DNA of 64,000 nt from Methanolobus sp. ZRKC5 (lineage in GTDB: Archaea > Halobacteriota > Methanosarcinia > Methanosarcinales > Methanosarcinaceae): positions 2,480,001 through 2,544,000 of the forward strand of contig NZ_CP151792.1 in NCBI RefSeq assembly GCF_038446525.1. Reading direction: 5' to 3'. Below, one piece after another: positions 18,648 to 28,311 of this stretch. Positions within the stretch are counted from its first letter, which is position 1. Each line of letters starts with the position of its first letter. The notes below the pieces were generated by a model, which searched no databases, had not been told where the DNA came from, and saw only the letters and a list, made by a program, of their open reading frames with translations. Made by a program: the position numbers and the translations under genes.

Positions 18648-18822
18648 TCATATACCTGCCAAAAACTGAATAATTAAATTTTTAATAATCAAATACTATC
18701 AAGCATTAGCTGCAAATAGGAACATGACTTGATTTGGGAAATTTCTTTTGATATATTAGGTACTTCCCATAAGCTATTAAATATTAGTTGTATTTAGGAT
18801 ATTCCTATATTATGCTACTGCT

Positions 18823-19680
18823 GTGATTATAATGCCATTAATAGATAAAGTTACCCGATTCATTAACGATTATTACATAGACCCCATTCTTCATGATAGT
18901 GGTTACAATATCGTTAATACAGTTACATGGGCGATATTGCTGGGAATATGTATTTTCGGCGTTGTAAAGTTGTTGAAAAAACTGGATATAGAGATAGATG
19001 ACAGGTTCACAGTATCTGTTATTCCTTTCATCCTTGCGGGTTCATCCCTCAGGGTTATAGAAGATACGGGAATCCTGACCGCCCCTATAAGTTACCTGTT
19101 CATAACCCCAAATATCTATTTTGTTGTATTTGCAATAACAGTGTTCTTCCTGGTCCTTTCAAAATGGATCGTGAAGTTAAATGGAACAGGAGATTATCGA
19201 AAGAACTTTGCAGGTTTTGGACTCGCATGGTTCCTTGTGAACCTCACAATCCTGTCCTATCTTGAAGACATGATACTCCCATGGGTGCCTGTTTTTGTCG
19301 TATGCGCAGCAAGCCTGATAGTATATTTTACAAAATTCGTATTCGACCGTATAGGTTTTGACCTGCTCAAAAGTAAGATCAATATAGCAATACTCTGGGT
19401 TCACCTTATGGATGCATCTTCAACTATTGCAGGAATTGATTTTCTCGGATATTACGAAAAGCATGTAGTACCATCATACCTTATCGACCTTACAGGCACT
19501 GCATTTGTGATGTATCCGTTAAAACTATCTATATTCATCCCGGTACTGTATATACTGGATAATCATTTTGACGAGGACGAAGAATCACAGACATTAAAGA
19601 CCTTCCTTAAACTAGTCATCATAGTCCTTGGATTATCACCTGCATGCAGGAACACTATCAGGATGGCATTTGGGGTTTAA
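18823..19680 (+). CDS. DUF63 family membrane protein
   Basis: A 285-residue polytopic membrane protein with about seven or eight predicted transmembrane helices. The N-terminal motif FINDYYIDPILHDSGYNIVN and AGSSLRVIEDTG fit the archaeal DUF63 family, which has unknown function. The start is either GTG 18823 or ATG 18832; no Shine-Dalgarno is evident, so a near-leaderless message is possible. The next gene, a SpoIIM-like membrane protein, starts 5 bp after its stop, so the pair is probably an operon. Confidence 0.8.
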   Translation: MIIMPLIDKVTRFINDYYIDPILHDSGYNIVNTVTWAILLGICIFGVVKLLKKLDIEIDDRFTVSVIPFILAGSSLRVIEDTGILTAPISYLFITPNIYFVVFAITVFFLVLSKWIVKLNGTGDYRKNFAGFGLAWFLVNLTILSYLEDMILPWVPVFVVCAASLIVYFTKFVFDRIGFDLLKSKINIAILWVHLMDASSTIAGIDFLGYYEKHVVPSYLIDLTGTAFVMYPLKLSIFIPVLYILDNHFDEDEESQTLKTFLKLVIIVLGLSPACRNTIRMAFGV

Positions 19681-19684
19681 GCCA

Positions 19685-20290
19685 ATGCATAATGAAAACA
19701 CAAAAGAGGCATTCAGGACATACATTGATGAGCTGATACCTTTCGTATGGATCAGTCTTTTATTTTTTGTATTGTCAACTATTGCAGGTTACGCCTATTA
19801 CACAATTGAACCTTCATACGCATTGAATTCACTTAGCGGGCTGGAAGAACTCGCAGAAATGCTTCAGGGCCTTTCTGCTTTTGAGATTATGCTGCTTATT
19901 TTTGTGAATAATTCTGTGAAAATGTTCTTCTCGATACTGCTTGGTTTCGCCCTGGGTATAATTCCCTTTGGATTTTTGGTGCTGAACGGCTTTATTCTGG
20001 GAGTATTCGCACATTATCAGGCAGTTGAAAGTGGAACCCTGTTTGTGATCGCAGGCCTGACACCCCATGGTATCATAGAGATACCCATGCTGATAATATC
20101 ATCTGCAGTTGGAATGAAGATAGGATACGTGGCACTAAATACCATCCGCTCACAGCCTGCTGACCTTAAGGGAGAGATTATCAGGGGAATTAAATTCTAC
20201 CTGCACTGGTTGTTCCCACTCATATTACTTGCAGCTATTATAGAGACTTTCATAACACCCGTGATAATTTATCTGGTGGCTGGAATTTGA
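19685..20290 (+). CDS. SpoIIM/DUF95 family membrane protein
   Basis: A 201-residue integral membrane protein with about five hydrophobic helices. The segment LLIFVNNSVKMFFSILLGFALGIIP and the later GLTPHGIIEIPMLIISSAVG are typical of the stage II sporulation protein M family, which is widespread in non-sporulating archaea, where its role is unknown. The start at ATG 19685 follows the DUF63 stop by 4 bp. An earlier in-frame start would overlap the upstream gene by more than 50 bp and lacks support. Confidence 0.82.
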   Translation: MHNENTKEAFRTYIDELIPFVWISLLFFVLSTIAGYAYYTIEPSYALNSLSGLEELAEMLQGLSAFEIMLLIFVNNSVKMFFSILLGFALGIIPFGFLVLNGFILGVFAHYQAVESGTLFVIAGLTPHGIIEIPMLIISSAVGMKIGYVALNTIRSQPADLKGEIIRGIKFYLHWLFPLILLAAIIETFITPVIIYLVAGI

Positions 20291-20369
20291 AATTCCAAAC
20301 AAAGCATTTTGACGTGAACAGATTTATTAATACTAAATACAATGTCTGGAAAAAAATCGAGGACATATA

Positions 20370-21527
20370 ATGATAGACAGAAAAGAGATCGCAGAGATCA
20401 TTGAAGATTATGACATGGACAAGGTCAAGATAGGTGCTGTTGCATCACACTCGGCACTTGATGTCTTTGATGGCGCAATTGAAGAGAACTTCAGGACATA
20501 TGCAGTCTGCCAGCAAGGCCGTGAAAAGACATACACAGACTACTTCAAGTCACAGAGGGACAGCAACGGCAACGTCGTGCGAGGTATTGTGGACGAACAC
20601 ATATTATTGAACAAGTTCAGCGAAACCACAAAACCAGAGATCCAGAAAAAACTGGTTGAGGAGAATGTGCTTTTCATACCCAACCGTTCCTTTACATCAT
20701 ACTGTGGCATCGATGAAGTGGAAAATGATTTCAAGGTACCTCTTGTTGGAAGCAGGAACATGCTTCGCAGTGAAGAACGGGGCATGGACCGCGATTATTA
20801 CTGGCTCCTTGAGAAGGCAGGATTGCCCTTCCCTGAGAGGATCAATGACCCTCAGGACATAGAGGAACTTGTAATGGTAAAGCTCCCTCACGCAGTTAAG
20901 AAACTCGAAAGAGGATTCTTCACCGCAGGAACCTATAAGGAATATCAGCAAAAAGCACAATCTCTCCTGAAACAGGGAGTTATCACCCAGGATGCACTTG
21001 ACAATGCAAGGATCGAGCGCTACGTGATAGGACCTGTGTTCAACTTTGACATGTTCTATTCACCTCTCGAGACAGAGATGAACAAGCTTGAGATCCTTGG
21101 TATTGATTGGCGCTTTGAGACAAGTCTGGATGGACATGTACGTCTGTCTGCACCACAGCAGATGACACTTGCAGAGCACCAGCTTACACCTGAATATACA
21201 GTATGTGGTCACAACTCCGCAACTCTCAGGGAATCACTCCTTGAAGAAGTGTTCAGGCTCTCTGAGAAATACATAGAGGCTGCAAGCAAATATTACGACC
21301 CGGGAGTAATCGGTCCATTCTGTCTGCAAACCTGTGTTGACAAAGACCTGAATTTCTACATATATGATGTAGCACCAAGAGTTGGTGGCGGAACAAATGT
21401 ACACATGTCGGTCGGACACCCATACGGAAACACCACATGGAGAAGACCAATGAGCACAGGTCGCCGTGTTGCCCACGAGATCAGAAGGGCTATTGAGACC
21501 GATCAGCTCGACAAGATAATAACATAA
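20370..21527 (+). CDS. purP: Formate-dependent FAICAR synthetase PurP
   Basis: PurP makes 5-formaminoimidazole-4-carboxamide ribotide from AICAR, formate and ATP, replacing the folate-dependent PurH step in archaea. This 385-residue ATP-grasp-like protein has the N-terminal IGAVASHSALDVFDGA and C-terminal YIYDVAPRVGGGTNVHMSVG motifs of the PurP family. Some archaea have PurP paralogues with altered function, and this cannot be excluded. The gene stands alone, with an AT-rich upstream region and a GAGGACA ribosome-binding site about 7 bp before ATG 20370. Confidence 0.88.
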   Translation: MIDRKEIAEIIEDYDMDKVKIGAVASHSALDVFDGAIEENFRTYAVCQQGREKTYTDYFKSQRDSNGNVVRGIVDEHILLNKFSETTKPEIQKKLVEENVLFIPNRSFTSYCGIDEVENDFKVPLVGSRNMLRSEERGMDRDYYWLLEKAGLPFPERINDPQDIEELVMVKLPHAVKKLERGFFTAGTYKEYQQKAQSLLKQGVITQDALDNARIERYVIGPVFNFDMFYSPLETEMNKLEILGIDWRFETSLDGHVRLSAPQQMTLAEHQLTPEYTVCGHNSATLRESLLEEVFRLSEKYIEAASKYYDPGVIGPFCLQTCVDKDLNFYIYDVAPRVGGGTNVHMSVGHPYGNTTWRRPMSTGRRVAHEIRRAIETDQLDKIIT

Positions 21528-21653
21528 ACGATCTTTTTTGTAATGGTCTGGACAGTTAAGTTCAGACTTTCTTTAATTTTTCAGTTTGCATCAACATGAA
21601 TTAATATACAGAAGTAAATAAAAGTCTTTTTATACAACTGTGTGCATACTATC

Positions 21654-22415
21654 ATGCGCATGGAAATCAACAGGGTTCCAACAGGAATCTATGAACTTGA
21701 CGAAATACTCGAAGGTGGGTATCCTTCACAACAGGGCATTCTGATAAGTGGACCCCCTGGATCGGGAAAAAGTATCCTTGCAACTCATTTTCTTCACAGG
21801 TCATGCAAAGACGGAAAAAAATGTATGCTAATGCTCACCCAGGTTAACGTTGAGAGTTACCTTGAACAGGCTTTGAGCATAGGAATTGATTTTCAGACTT
21901 GCATTGACAAAGGAACCCTGCTTATTACTAAATCATTTGAAACCCGCACGAACAAAATATATAATGCTGAAAGACACGGAACAGGAATAGGATTCCTTGA
22001 AAAGGATTGTGTCCAGAACGTACAGGATATACCTGATGACGTAGAGATCGTAGTAATAGACAATCTTGACATGTTGTCCCTTTATCACAGCACAGAAGAT
22101 TTTGCGGACAAGTTCTTTGCTATAAATGACATCCTATTCGCTAAAAAATGTACAACACTTTTTTTAATAGGTCAGGAAGACTCTAAGACAAAACATGCTA
22201 TTGCACAGCACACGTCTTTTGGGAACATTGAACTTTATACGGACCGTGATCCTGCAACCGGAAGAGGTATGCGTCAAATGTATATTCCAAAAATGAGATG
22301 TACCTATCTTTCACTTGACCCCCTTAATTTCAAGATAACAAAAGAAGGTATAAAAATAGAGAAGATATTCCAGAGGGATGAGATCATAAAAGATGCCCTC
22401 AATGCTTTTGTTTGA
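21654..22415 (+). CDS. RecA-superfamily ATPase, KaiC/GvpD-like
   Basis: A 253-residue single-domain protein of the KaiC/RadA-like RecA superfamily. It starts with VPTGIYELDEILEGGYP, then Walker A ISGPPGSGKSILATHF and Walker B EIVVIDNLDMLSL. Archaeal members are associated with signal transduction, but the target is unknown. A TTTTTATAC box at about 21626-21634 lies some 25 bp before the proposed start at ATG 21654, which implies a leaderless transcript; ATG 21660 is possible. It is not obviously in an operon. Confidence 0.75.
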   Translation: MRMEINRVPTGIYELDEILEGGYPSQQGILISGPPGSGKSILATHFLHRSCKDGKKCMLMLTQVNVESYLEQALSIGIDFQTCIDKGTLLITKSFETRTNKIYNAERHGTGIGFLEKDCVQNVQDIPDDVEIVVIDNLDMLSLYHSTEDFADKFFAINDILFAKKCTTLFLIGQEDSKTKHAIAQHTSFGNIELYTDRDPATGRGMRQMYIPKMRCTYLSLDPLNFKITKEGIKIEKIFQRDEIIKDALNAFV

Positions 22416-22654
22416 GAACTGTAAATTCAGGCCCTATCTTCTATGTACTCTTTTTCGTAGTAAGCTATATACACCATTAAAAGAATAAGAACTGTTTTGC
22501 CATACTATAGGCATTTGTACTTTCTGTTTTGTTCGAAATCATTTAAATATGATTAGTCGAATGATACACCACAATCTAAACAGATAATATATTAAACTTA
22601 TACTGAAGTTATTACGCTTTTAGAATATTGCCCAACCGGGAGGGAAATCAAAAA

Positions 22655-23881
22655 TTGAGTCAACCTTGTGTTAATATCGGCATGGTAGGTCATGTCGACC
22701 ACGGAAAAACCACACTTGTCAGCGCGCTGTCAGGAGTCTGGACAGACACGCACAGCGAAGAGCTGAAGCGTGGAATATCTATAAGGCTAGGATACGCCGA
22801 TGCCACGTTCAGAAAATGCCCCAACTGCCCCGAACCTCAGTGTTATACTGTAGCAAACACTTGTGAGGGATGTAGTGAGCCATCTGAAGAGCTAAGGACA
22901 GTGTCATTTGTAGATGCGCCAGGTCACGAGACATTGATGGCAACTATGCTATCAGGTGCAGCTATAATGGATGGTGCAATGCTTGTTATTGCAGCAAACG
23001 AGACATGTCCACAGCCCCAGACAAAAGAACACCTGATGGCATTGAACATCATAGGCATCAAGAACATTGTCATTGTGCAGAACAAGATCGATCTTGTACC
23101 CAAAGAAAAGGTTATTGAACATTATCACCAGATAAAAGAATTCGTTAAGGGTACTGTTGCCGAAGATGCCCCAATTGTGCCAATATCAGCACAGCAAAAT
23201 ATAAACATCGATGCACTTATCATGACGATGGAAGAAATGATTCCAGCGCCTGTGCATAAGAGTGACAAACCACCTCACATGCTTATTGCAAGATCTTTTG
23301 ACATTAACAAACCAGGAACCCCTATTAAGAATATAACTGGCGGAGTCATTGGTGGAACACTCACAGAAGGAGTCCTGCATCCCAACGATGAACTAGAGAT
23401 CAGACCTGGCAGGAAAGTAGAAAGTGACGGAACTACCAGATGGGTACCTATTAAAACAAAAGTATCAATGGTTATTGCTGGCAAGGATGATGTGGAAGAA
23501 GCAACCCCTGGAGGACTTCTTGCAGTCGGTACAAGCCTTGACCCTACACTTACTAAGAGTGATTCGCTTACAGGACAGGTTGCAGGTCTGCCAGAAACTT
23601 TGCCACCAATCCACGATGATTTAAAACTAGAACTACATCTGCTTGAAAGAGTAGTTGGAGTATCTGATGAGGAGGAGATCGGTCCTATTAAGACAAGCGA
23701 GCCACTTATGCTGAATGTAGGTACAGCTACTACAGTAGGAGTAGTTACCAGTGCACGTAAGGACATCGCAGAGGTCAAGTTGAAGAGACCTGTATGCGCA
23801 GAGATCGGTTCCACTGTGGCTATCAGTAGACGTGTAGGCTCACGCTGGAGACTCATAGGCGTAGGAGTTATCGCGACTTGA
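22655..23881 (+). CDS. eif2g: Translation initiation factor 2 gamma subunit
   Basis: aIF2-gamma is the GTPase subunit that delivers initiator Met-tRNA to the archaeal small subunit. The sequence has P-loop [14 protein letters not shown], switch [18 protein letters not shown] and the SAQ motif. A four-cysteine zinc knuckle (CPNCPEPQC and CEGC) lies in the G domain. The start is TTG 22655 (MSQPCVNIG) preceded by GGGAGGG; the in-frame TTG at 22628 lies upstream of that ribosome-binding site. The PIN-domain gene overlaps its stop, heading a tight run of translation and transcription genes. Confidence 0.95.
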   Translation: MSQPCVNIGMVGHVDHGKTTLVSALSGVWTDTHSEELKRGISIRLGYADATFRKCPNCPEPQCYTVANTCEGCSEPSEELRTVSFVDAPGHETLMATMLSGAAIMDGAMLVIAANETCPQPQTKEHLMALNIIGIKNIVIVQNKIDLVPKEKVIEHYHQIKEFVKGTVAEDAPIVPISAQQNINIDALIMTMEEMIPAPVHKSDKPPHMLIARSFDINKPGTPIKNITGGVIGGTLTEGVLHPNDELEIRPGRKVESDGTTRWVPIKTKVSMVIAGKDDVEEATPGGLLAVGTSLDPTLTKSDSLTGQVAGLPETLPPIHDDLKLELHLLERVVGVSDEEEIGPIKTSEPLMLNVGTATTVGVVTSARKDIAEVKLKRPVCAEIGSTVAISRRVGSRWRLIGVGVIAT

Positions 23882-24246
23882 AGGTAATTATTGATACAAA
23901 TGCATTGATGATACCTGTTCAGTTCAATGTTGATATTTTCGAAGAGTTGAAAAGACTGGGATATGACACATATCTCGTCCCTACAGCAGTTATCAACGAA
24001 CTGGATATCCTGATAAAGAATCTCAAAGGCGGAGACAGAACAGCTGCAAAGGTTGCGCGAGCAATGGCAGATAGGTGTGAGATAATCCAGGCAGACGGAC
24101 ATGCAGATGATGTCATCCTGGACCTTGCTATCAGTCATGCGGCATCTGTGCTCACCAATGACATAGGGTTACGGAAAAGATTGAAAAAAAGAGATGTACC
24201 CGCCATATGCCTGCGACAGAAGAACAGGCTTGAGATAATATCATAA
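23878..24246 (+). CDS. PIN-domain protein, Fcf1/Nob1-like type
   Basis: A 122-residue PIN-domain protein. Acidic metal-binding residues are seen in IIDTNALM, the NELDILIKN motif and the C-terminal [15 protein letters not shown]. It resembles archaeal homologues of rRNA-processing nuclease Fcf1/Utp24. It begins at TTG 23878, overlapping the TGA of aIF2-gamma by four bases, so it is translationally coupled. Its position in a ribosome/translation operon supports an rRNA-processing role over a toxin role; no antitoxin is adjacent. Confidence 0.8.
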   Translation: MKVIIDTNALMIPVQFNVDIFEELKRLGYDTYLVPTAVINELDILIKNLKGGDRTAAKVARAMADRCEIIQADGHADDVILDLAISHAASVLTNDIGLRKRLKKRDVPAICLRQKNRLEIIS

Positions 24247-24323
24247 CAGGATAATTATAGATTAATTTAAAATCATATAAGTTGTTAAAGGCTAATTATA
24301 CAGGATTATTGGAGTTAGTCACC

Positions 24324-24890
24324 ATGTACAAAAAGATGAAGCTTGCCGATACAATTCGCGTTGCACCCGACCTTTTAGGCAAGGACGTTAATGAAAATGT
24401 CAAGAATGCCTTGAGACATAAACTTGAAGGCAGGATTGACAAGGAGCTAGGAGCCATCGTTGCCATTACACAGATAAACGAGATAGGAGAAGGACATATT
24501 CTCGTAGGCGATGGTGCTGTATATTACGACGCGGTCTTTGAGGCAATAGTATTCGTACCAACTATCCAGGAAGTAATAGAAGGAGAAGTTGTTGAAACTG
24601 TTGATTTTGGAGCATTTGTAAGTATCGGAGCTATGGACGGACTCCTTCACGTGAGCCAGGTCACTGATGACTTCATGTCATATGACGGTAAGAATGGAAG
24701 ACTGGTCAGCAAAGCAGGCGGCAGGTCACTTGCTGAAGGCGATAAGATCAGGGCACGTATAGTTGCGGTAAGTATCAATGAAAGAGACCCAAGGGAAAGT
24801 AAAATTGGACTGACCATGCGCCAGCACTCCCTGGGTAAGATGGAATGGCTTGAAGAAGCTAGAAGGCCATCCGCAGAAAATGAAGAGTAA
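24324..24890 (+). CDS. rpoE1: RNA polymerase subunit E' (Rpo7)
   Basis: This protein forms the RNA polymerase stalk with RpoF and binds emerging RNA. The N-terminal tip domain (MYKKMKLADTIRVAPDLLG) is followed by an S1/OB domain with EGEVVETVDFGAFVSIGAMDG. The 188-residue length is normal. I chose ATG 24324, with GGAG nine bases upstream, over an in-frame start at 24282. Spt4 starts 16 bp after its stop, the typical archaeal RpoE'-Spt4 pairing. Confidence 0.94.
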   Translation: MYKKMKLADTIRVAPDLLGKDVNENVKNALRHKLEGRIDKELGAIVAITQINEIGEGHILVGDGAVYYDAVFEAIVFVPTIQEVIEGEVVETVDFGAFVSIGAMDGLLHVSQVTDDFMSYDGKNGRLVSKAGGRSLAEGDKIRARIVAVSINERDPRESKIGLTMRQHSLGKMEWLEEARRPSAENEE

Positions 24891-24906
24891 TATCGGAGAG
24901 TATTAG

Positions 24907-25092
24907 ATGAGTGAACAGGTTTGCCGGGAATGTCACCGAATAATCAATGGCCAAACATGTGCCATTTGCGGATCAAGTAATCTCAGTTCCGACTGGAGCG
25001 GTATGGTAATTATCATAGATCCGGAACGCTCAGAGATAGCAAAGAAAATTGACGTGAAAGTCCCGGATAAGTATGCATTGAAGGTGCGCTAA
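24907..25092 (+). CDS. spt4: Transcription elongation factor Spt4 (RpoE'')
   Basis: A 61-residue zinc-ribbon protein with CRECHRII and CAICGSSNLSSDW, the four zinc-binding cysteines, and SGMVIIIDPERSEIA, which forms the Spt5-binding face. With Spt5 it makes the elongation clamp factor of archaeal RNA polymerase. The start is ATG 24907 with GGAGAG about 10 bp upstream. The DUF359 gene begins on the base after its stop codon. Confidence 0.95.
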   Translation: MSEQVCRECHRIINGQTCAICGSSNLSSDWSGMVIIIDPERSEIAKKIDVKVPDKYALKVR

Positions 25093-25686
25093 TTGGGCCT
25101 TCATTTAACTTTACCCGATACACTGCGACCACGTTTTCGGGAGAGTTTTGGGAGCCTTTACAGAGGAAAAGGCGATGACACCATCAAAAAACTTTCCAAG
25201 GACCTTGGTAGTCCCACAAAACTTATATCCGTAGGTGATGTTACTACCTTCCACTTGCTCAATATTGGAATAATACCGGACATCCTCATAGTGGATGACC
25301 GCACCAAACGCGGACCGGCATCAGACCGGGTCGTAGTAGGTACTAAGCATAAAGGGTTCACCGAAATATCCGTTGACAATCCAGCAGGGGTAATAACCGA
25401 AGATCTGATAGACGCCGTAAGAAATGCGTTGAATACAGATGAAAATGTCAGGATATTTGTGCGCGGCGAGGAGGACCTGGCTGCTGTGCCTGCGATTCTT
25501 ATGGCACCTGAAGGCTCAGCTGTTCTTTATGGGCAGCCGGACGAAGGTGTTGTGCTTGTTAAGATAACGTTACCTAAAAAGGAACAAATGAAGAACCTGT
25601 TAACTGAAATACTCAAAGAACAGGATCATGATTCAGAACAAATAGAAACTATTCGGAGGAAACTGGATGGATATCAAAATCATTAA
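25093..25686 (+). CDS. GTP-dependent dephospho-CoA kinase (DUF359)
   Basis: A 197-residue member of the DUF359 family, shown in archaea to phosphorylate dephospho-CoA with GTP, the last step of CoA synthesis. Characteristic segments include [29 protein letters not shown], and [23 protein letters not shown]. The start is TTG 25093, directly after the spt4 stop. Its 3' end overlaps the start of S24e by 20 bp, indicating strong coupling within this operon. Confidence 0.88.
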   Translation: MGLHLTLPDTLRPRFRESFGSLYRGKGDDTIKKLSKDLGSPTKLISVGDVTTFHLLNIGIIPDILIVDDRTKRGPASDRVVVGTKHKGFTEISVDNPAGVITEDLIDAVRNALNTDENVRIFVRGEEDLAAVPAILMAPEGSAVLYGQPDEGVVLVKITLPKKEQMKNLLTEILKEQDHDSEQIETIRRKLDGYQNH

Positions 25687-25996
25687 CGATAAAAATAATG
25701 CGCTTCTCAACAGACGTGAATTAAACCTCACTGTCACTTTTGACGGAGCAACACCGTCAAGAGATGATGTGAAAGGCAAAATTGCAGCTATGCTCACTGT
25801 ACCACTAGAACTTGTAATCGTTCAGAAGATCGAAAACGAGTTCGGTAAGCAGGAACTTAAAGCATATATCAAGATATATGAAGATGAAGCCCGCATGAAG
25901 CAGGTTGAAGAAGCATATGTACTTGAAAGAAACAAGCTTCCTGAACCAGAAGTCGTAGAGGAAGAAGAAGAAGAAGAAACACCTGCAGAGGAATAA
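25667..25996 (+). CDS. rps24e: Ribosomal protein S24e
   Basis: A 109-residue small-subunit protein. The core [17 protein letters not shown], followed by [14 protein letters not shown] and [17 protein letters not shown], is diagnostic of S24e. The C-terminal tail is a run of glutamates ([12 protein letters not shown]), common in halotolerant or acidic-proteome archaea. ATG 25667 overlaps the DUF359 coding region; GGAGGA lies about 8 bp upstream. S27ae follows after 2 bp. Confidence 0.95.
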   Translation: MDIKIINDKNNALLNRRELNLTVTFDGATPSRDDVKGKIAAMLTVPLELVIVQKIENEFGKQELKAYIKIYEDEARMKQVEEAYVLERNKLPEPEVVEEEEEEETPAEE

Positions 25997-25998
25997 TC

Positions 25999-26148
25999 AT
26001 GGCAGTAAAAGATTACTACAAGGTCAGCGGCGAGTCCATCGAGCGCACCCGTCAGGCCTGCCCACGCTGTGGCGAAGGAGTATTCCTTGCAGAGCACAAG
26101 GACAGACGCACTTGCGGAAAGTGCGGATACACCGAATTCAAGAAATAA
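25999..26148 (+). CDS. rps27ae: Ribosomal protein S27ae
   Basis: A 49-residue zinc-ribbon ribosomal protein. The sequence starts [20 protein letters not shown] and contains the CPRC and CGKCGY zinc-binding pairs. The ATG lies 2 bp after the S24e stop. It is the last gene of the information-processing operon and is followed by a good hairpin-plus-T-run terminator. In many euryarchaea Kae1 comes next; here Kae1 is 27 kb away, beyond the chelatase and protease block. Confidence 0.93.
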   Translation: MAVKDYYKVSGESIERTRQACPRCGEGVFLAEHKDRRTCGKCGYTEFKK

Positions 26149-26160
26149 TTATTGTATAGT

Positions 26161-26192
26161 ACAGCCCATAAAGGGTTGTCTTCTTTTTTTTA
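26161..26192 (+). terminator. Terminator after S27ae
   Basis: A short hairpin (CAGCCC / GGGTTG with one G-U pair, loop ATAAA) is followed by TCTTCTTTTTTTT. It sits 13 bp beyond the S27ae stop and should end the translation-gene operon. Confidence 0.6.
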
Positions 26193-26194
26193 GA

Positions 26195-26546
26195 ACTTTT
26201 TCTTAAAAACCAGATGTGCTAGTTACATCTGTATTGAACCTGAAAAATTTACGTTTTAACTATTTTTTGAAGTTACCTCTTTTTTTTCATTATAATAGAT
26301 AATATATTTTGTATATGTACTGTATCAGCACATTGTGAAATTTTATACTGCCTGATACGCATTTTATGTGAGAACATTCCGAAAGATTTAATAATAGGTA
26401 GATTGTTTGCACTTATTAGTTGTAAAGCAAACATGCATAATTTAAATATATATATACATTGTTTAAACTATAATGTATGAGTTGTTTTCACTCATAAAAA
26501 TTACTCACATCGATATTCATAATAAATTATAAAAAAGAGGAATTCA
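26195..26546 (+). other. Intergenic region with promoter of the transporter operon
   Basis: About 350 bp without a gene, strongly AT-rich. A TATA-like stretch AATTTAAATATATATATA lies at about 26441-26458, and a small inverted repeat ATGAGT/ACTCAT at about 26476-26493 could form a 5'-leader hairpin. AGAGGA sits just ahead of the ATG at 26547. No GCCGCC/GGGGG leader element like those at 33879 and 38471 is present here. Confidence 0.45.
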
Positions 26547-27221
26547 ATGAGCTACGTTTATGCAGCAGTGGTAGGCATACTAATAGGCATCTTCATATTT
26601 GGTTTGAAGACCGGAGTAGGATGTGGTTTTTCCACTGTCAGAAAAAGAGATATCCTGATACTTGCAAGCAGTTACTTTGTCATTTCCATAATACTTGGGA
26701 GTCTTGTGGAAATAGTGGACCAATCCTATATTGAAGCTATTTCAAATCTTGGAATGACATTACATGTATTCATAGCACTTGTCCTCATTGGTGCAGGCAT
26801 ATATACACAGAAAAAATGGTCTTGTGGCCATGACGTTTCCAAAAAGACGTTCCTTGTGATCTCCGTACCATGCCCGGTTTGCCTTACAGCTCTTTTTGTT
26901 TCATGCATGATACTGGCATCAACCCTTGAGGTCAGCGGCTGGAAGGTCGGGGTACTTGTAGGATTTGTTTTCTTTATCTCAGTAATATCATCAACATGGG
27001 TCTTCAGAAAAATGAAAAGAACACCTGAAGATCTTGGAACAACAATGATGTTCCTTGGAATTTTCTACCTTCTAGGAGCGATGATAGTTCCAGCTTACAT
27101 CAAGGCAAAGAAACTCAACCTGGTACTAAGTAGCGGGGGAGAGTTCGAGATTATTCCACTGTTGGTATTCACCATTTTCATAATAGGGGGCTATGCCCTC
27201 AATAACATTAGAGGTCAATAA
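26547..27221 (+). CDS. DUF2162 predicted membrane transporter
   Basis: A 224-residue integral membrane protein with about six transmembrane helices. The N-terminal FGLKTGVGCGFS, WSCGHD and the in-membrane VPCPVCLTALFVSCM give it an unusual set of cysteines. It resembles DUF2162, a methanogen family annotated as predicted transporters, possibly within the LysE/DsbD-like superfamily. The ion or compound moved is unknown. It is the first gene of an operon with the ExbB-like and ExbD-like genes, directly upstream of the surface chelatases, so metal or tetrapyrrole movement is a reasonable hypothesis. The cysteines could bind a metal or carry redox equivalents. Confidence 0.78.
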   Translation: MSYVYAAVVGILIGIFIFGLKTGVGCGFSTVRKRDILILASSYFVISIILGSLVEIVDQSYIEAISNLGMTLHVFIALVLIGAGIYTQKKWSCGHDVSKKTFLVISVPCPVCLTALFVSCMILASTLEVSGWKVGVLVGFVFFISVISSTWVFRKMKRTPEDLGTTMMFLGIFYLLGAMIVPAYIKAKKLNLVLSSGGEFEIIPLLVFTIFIIGGYALNNIRGQ

Positions 27222-27223
27222 AA

Positions 27224-27847
27224 ATGGATGCTACTTCTTCATTGTTTGGTATATTGTACACATTTTCAGCTTCATTGCTGTACCCGGTGATCATCATTCT
27301 CATACTGCTGGTAGTCTTCTCCCTAATGCTTATAGGAGAATTCCTGTCAGAATATGCAAAAAGACATAGAGATATCGGAAACCTTGAACTGTGTTGTAAC
27401 AAGGTAAGAGAACATGTCAGCTCCCATAAATACGGAGAGGCTGCCAGTTCACTACGAAATATAAAGCAAAATTTCATGGTTACAAGTTTTGCGATTTCTG
27501 CTGCCGATCATCTTGAAAAGAACATGCTACCTGCTGTTGAATGGCTCTCCCAGGAATATGAGATAAGAATGGCAAAGAGACTTGAACAGACAAGGATCGT
27601 TGCAACTATCGCACCAATGCTCGGCCTGATGGGAACTCTTATTCCCCTTGGACCTGCACTTATAGGTCTTTCACAAGGAGATATCGTACAGCTTGCAAAC
27701 AACCTCATGATAGCTTTTGCTACAACAGTGATCGGTCTTTTCGCAGGAATTATCGGTTATGTGCTTACCCAGGTAAGAAAAAGATGGTACTGGCAGGATA
27801 TGGCTGATATAGACTATATCCTCGACACTCTGGAGGTTGCGGAGTGA
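27224..27847 (+). CDS. MotA/TolQ/ExbB-family proton channel protein
   Basis: A 207-residue protein of the MotA/TolQ/ExbB family, which conducts protons or sodium ions and drives movement of a partner protein. An N-terminal membrane helix (about residues 15-40) is followed by a cytoplasmic loop and then the paired C-terminal helices with IVATIAPMLGLMGTLIPLG and LMIAFATTVIGLFAGIIGYVL, the conserved family core. It begins 2 bp after the DUF2162 stop and overlaps the DUF2149 start by 4 bp, so the three genes are tightly coupled. Methanogens lack an outer membrane, so the energised target is unlikely to be a TonB-type receptor. Confidence 0.88.
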   Translation: MDATSSLFGILYTFSASLLYPVIIILILLVVFSLMLIGEFLSEYAKRHRDIGNLELCCNKVREHVSSHKYGEAASSLRNIKQNFMVTSFAISAADHLEKNMLPAVEWLSQEYEIRMAKRLEQTRIVATIAPMLGLMGTLIPLGPALIGLSQGDIVQLANNLMIAFATTVIGLFAGIIGYVLTQVRKRWYWQDMADIDYILDTLEVAE

Positions 27848-28212
27848 AGAGAAGAAGAAGCCGACGAACAGGACTCATAAATAATGAGGATGAACAAAAC
27901 CCCCTTACAGGGGTTGCCAACCTTTTTGATATTGCAATGGTTTTCTCAGTTGCACTCCTGGTAGCACTGGTTATGTCCTACCAGTTACCGGAACTTCTCA
28001 GTCCCACGGAAGATATAACGATAGTAAAGAATCCCGGACAAAAGGATATGAAAATAATCATCAAGGACCAGGGAAAACCCATTGAAGTTCTGAACATGAC
28101 CGACCAGATAGGCGGTGGAACAGGAGAGGCACTTGGTACAGCCTACAAACTGGCTGACGGAAGAGTTGTTTATGTGCCAGAAGAAGAGGGGGCAAATACT
28201 ACCTCGACTTAA
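27844..28212 (+). CDS. DUF2149, ExbD-like partner protein
   Basis: A 122-residue protein with a basic N-terminus, one membrane helix (FDIAMVFSVALLVALVMSY, residues 28-46) and a short extracytoplasmic domain. Asp29 at the start of the helix sits where ExbD and TolR carry their essential membrane aspartate. The layout matches ExbD: short cytoplasmic tail, one helix, external domain. The family name is DUF2149, with no established function. It starts at GTG 27844 overlapping the ExbB-like stop. A T-rich run follows the stop at 28212, so the downstream chelatase gene may have its own promoter. Confidence 0.78.
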   Translation: MKRRRSRRTGLINNEDEQNPLTGVANLFDIAMVFSVALLVALVMSYQLPELLSPTEDITIVKNPGQKDMKIIIKDQGKPIEVLNMTDQIGGGTGEALGTAYKLADGRVVYVPEEEGANTTST

Positions 28213-28231
28213 TTTTTTATTTTTTTTTATT
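28213..28231 (+). terminator. T-rich terminator after the ExbD-like gene
   Basis: A stretch of almost unbroken T follows the stop codon of the ExbD-like gene. U-rich tracts without a hairpin can terminate archaeal transcripts. A TTTATAG element about 35 bp further on may start the next transcript. Confidence 0.4.
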
Positions 28232-28311
28232 ATCATGAACGCAAGTTTATTTGTTTTAAAACAATTTATAGTTACTAAACCATAAAAATGGTGGATGAAA
28301 AGTCAGTATAA

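Noticed and set aside
22541-22558. Inverted repeat AATCAT/ATGATT upstream of aIF2-gamma
   Set aside because: Only six bases per arm in AT-rich sequence; this is expected by chance.
23275-24138. Long open frame on the minus strand opposite the aIF2-gamma gene
   Set aside because: It lies antisense to a clearly conserved gene, its protein is low-complexity Ser/Thr/Pro-rich, and no start signal or homology is evident.
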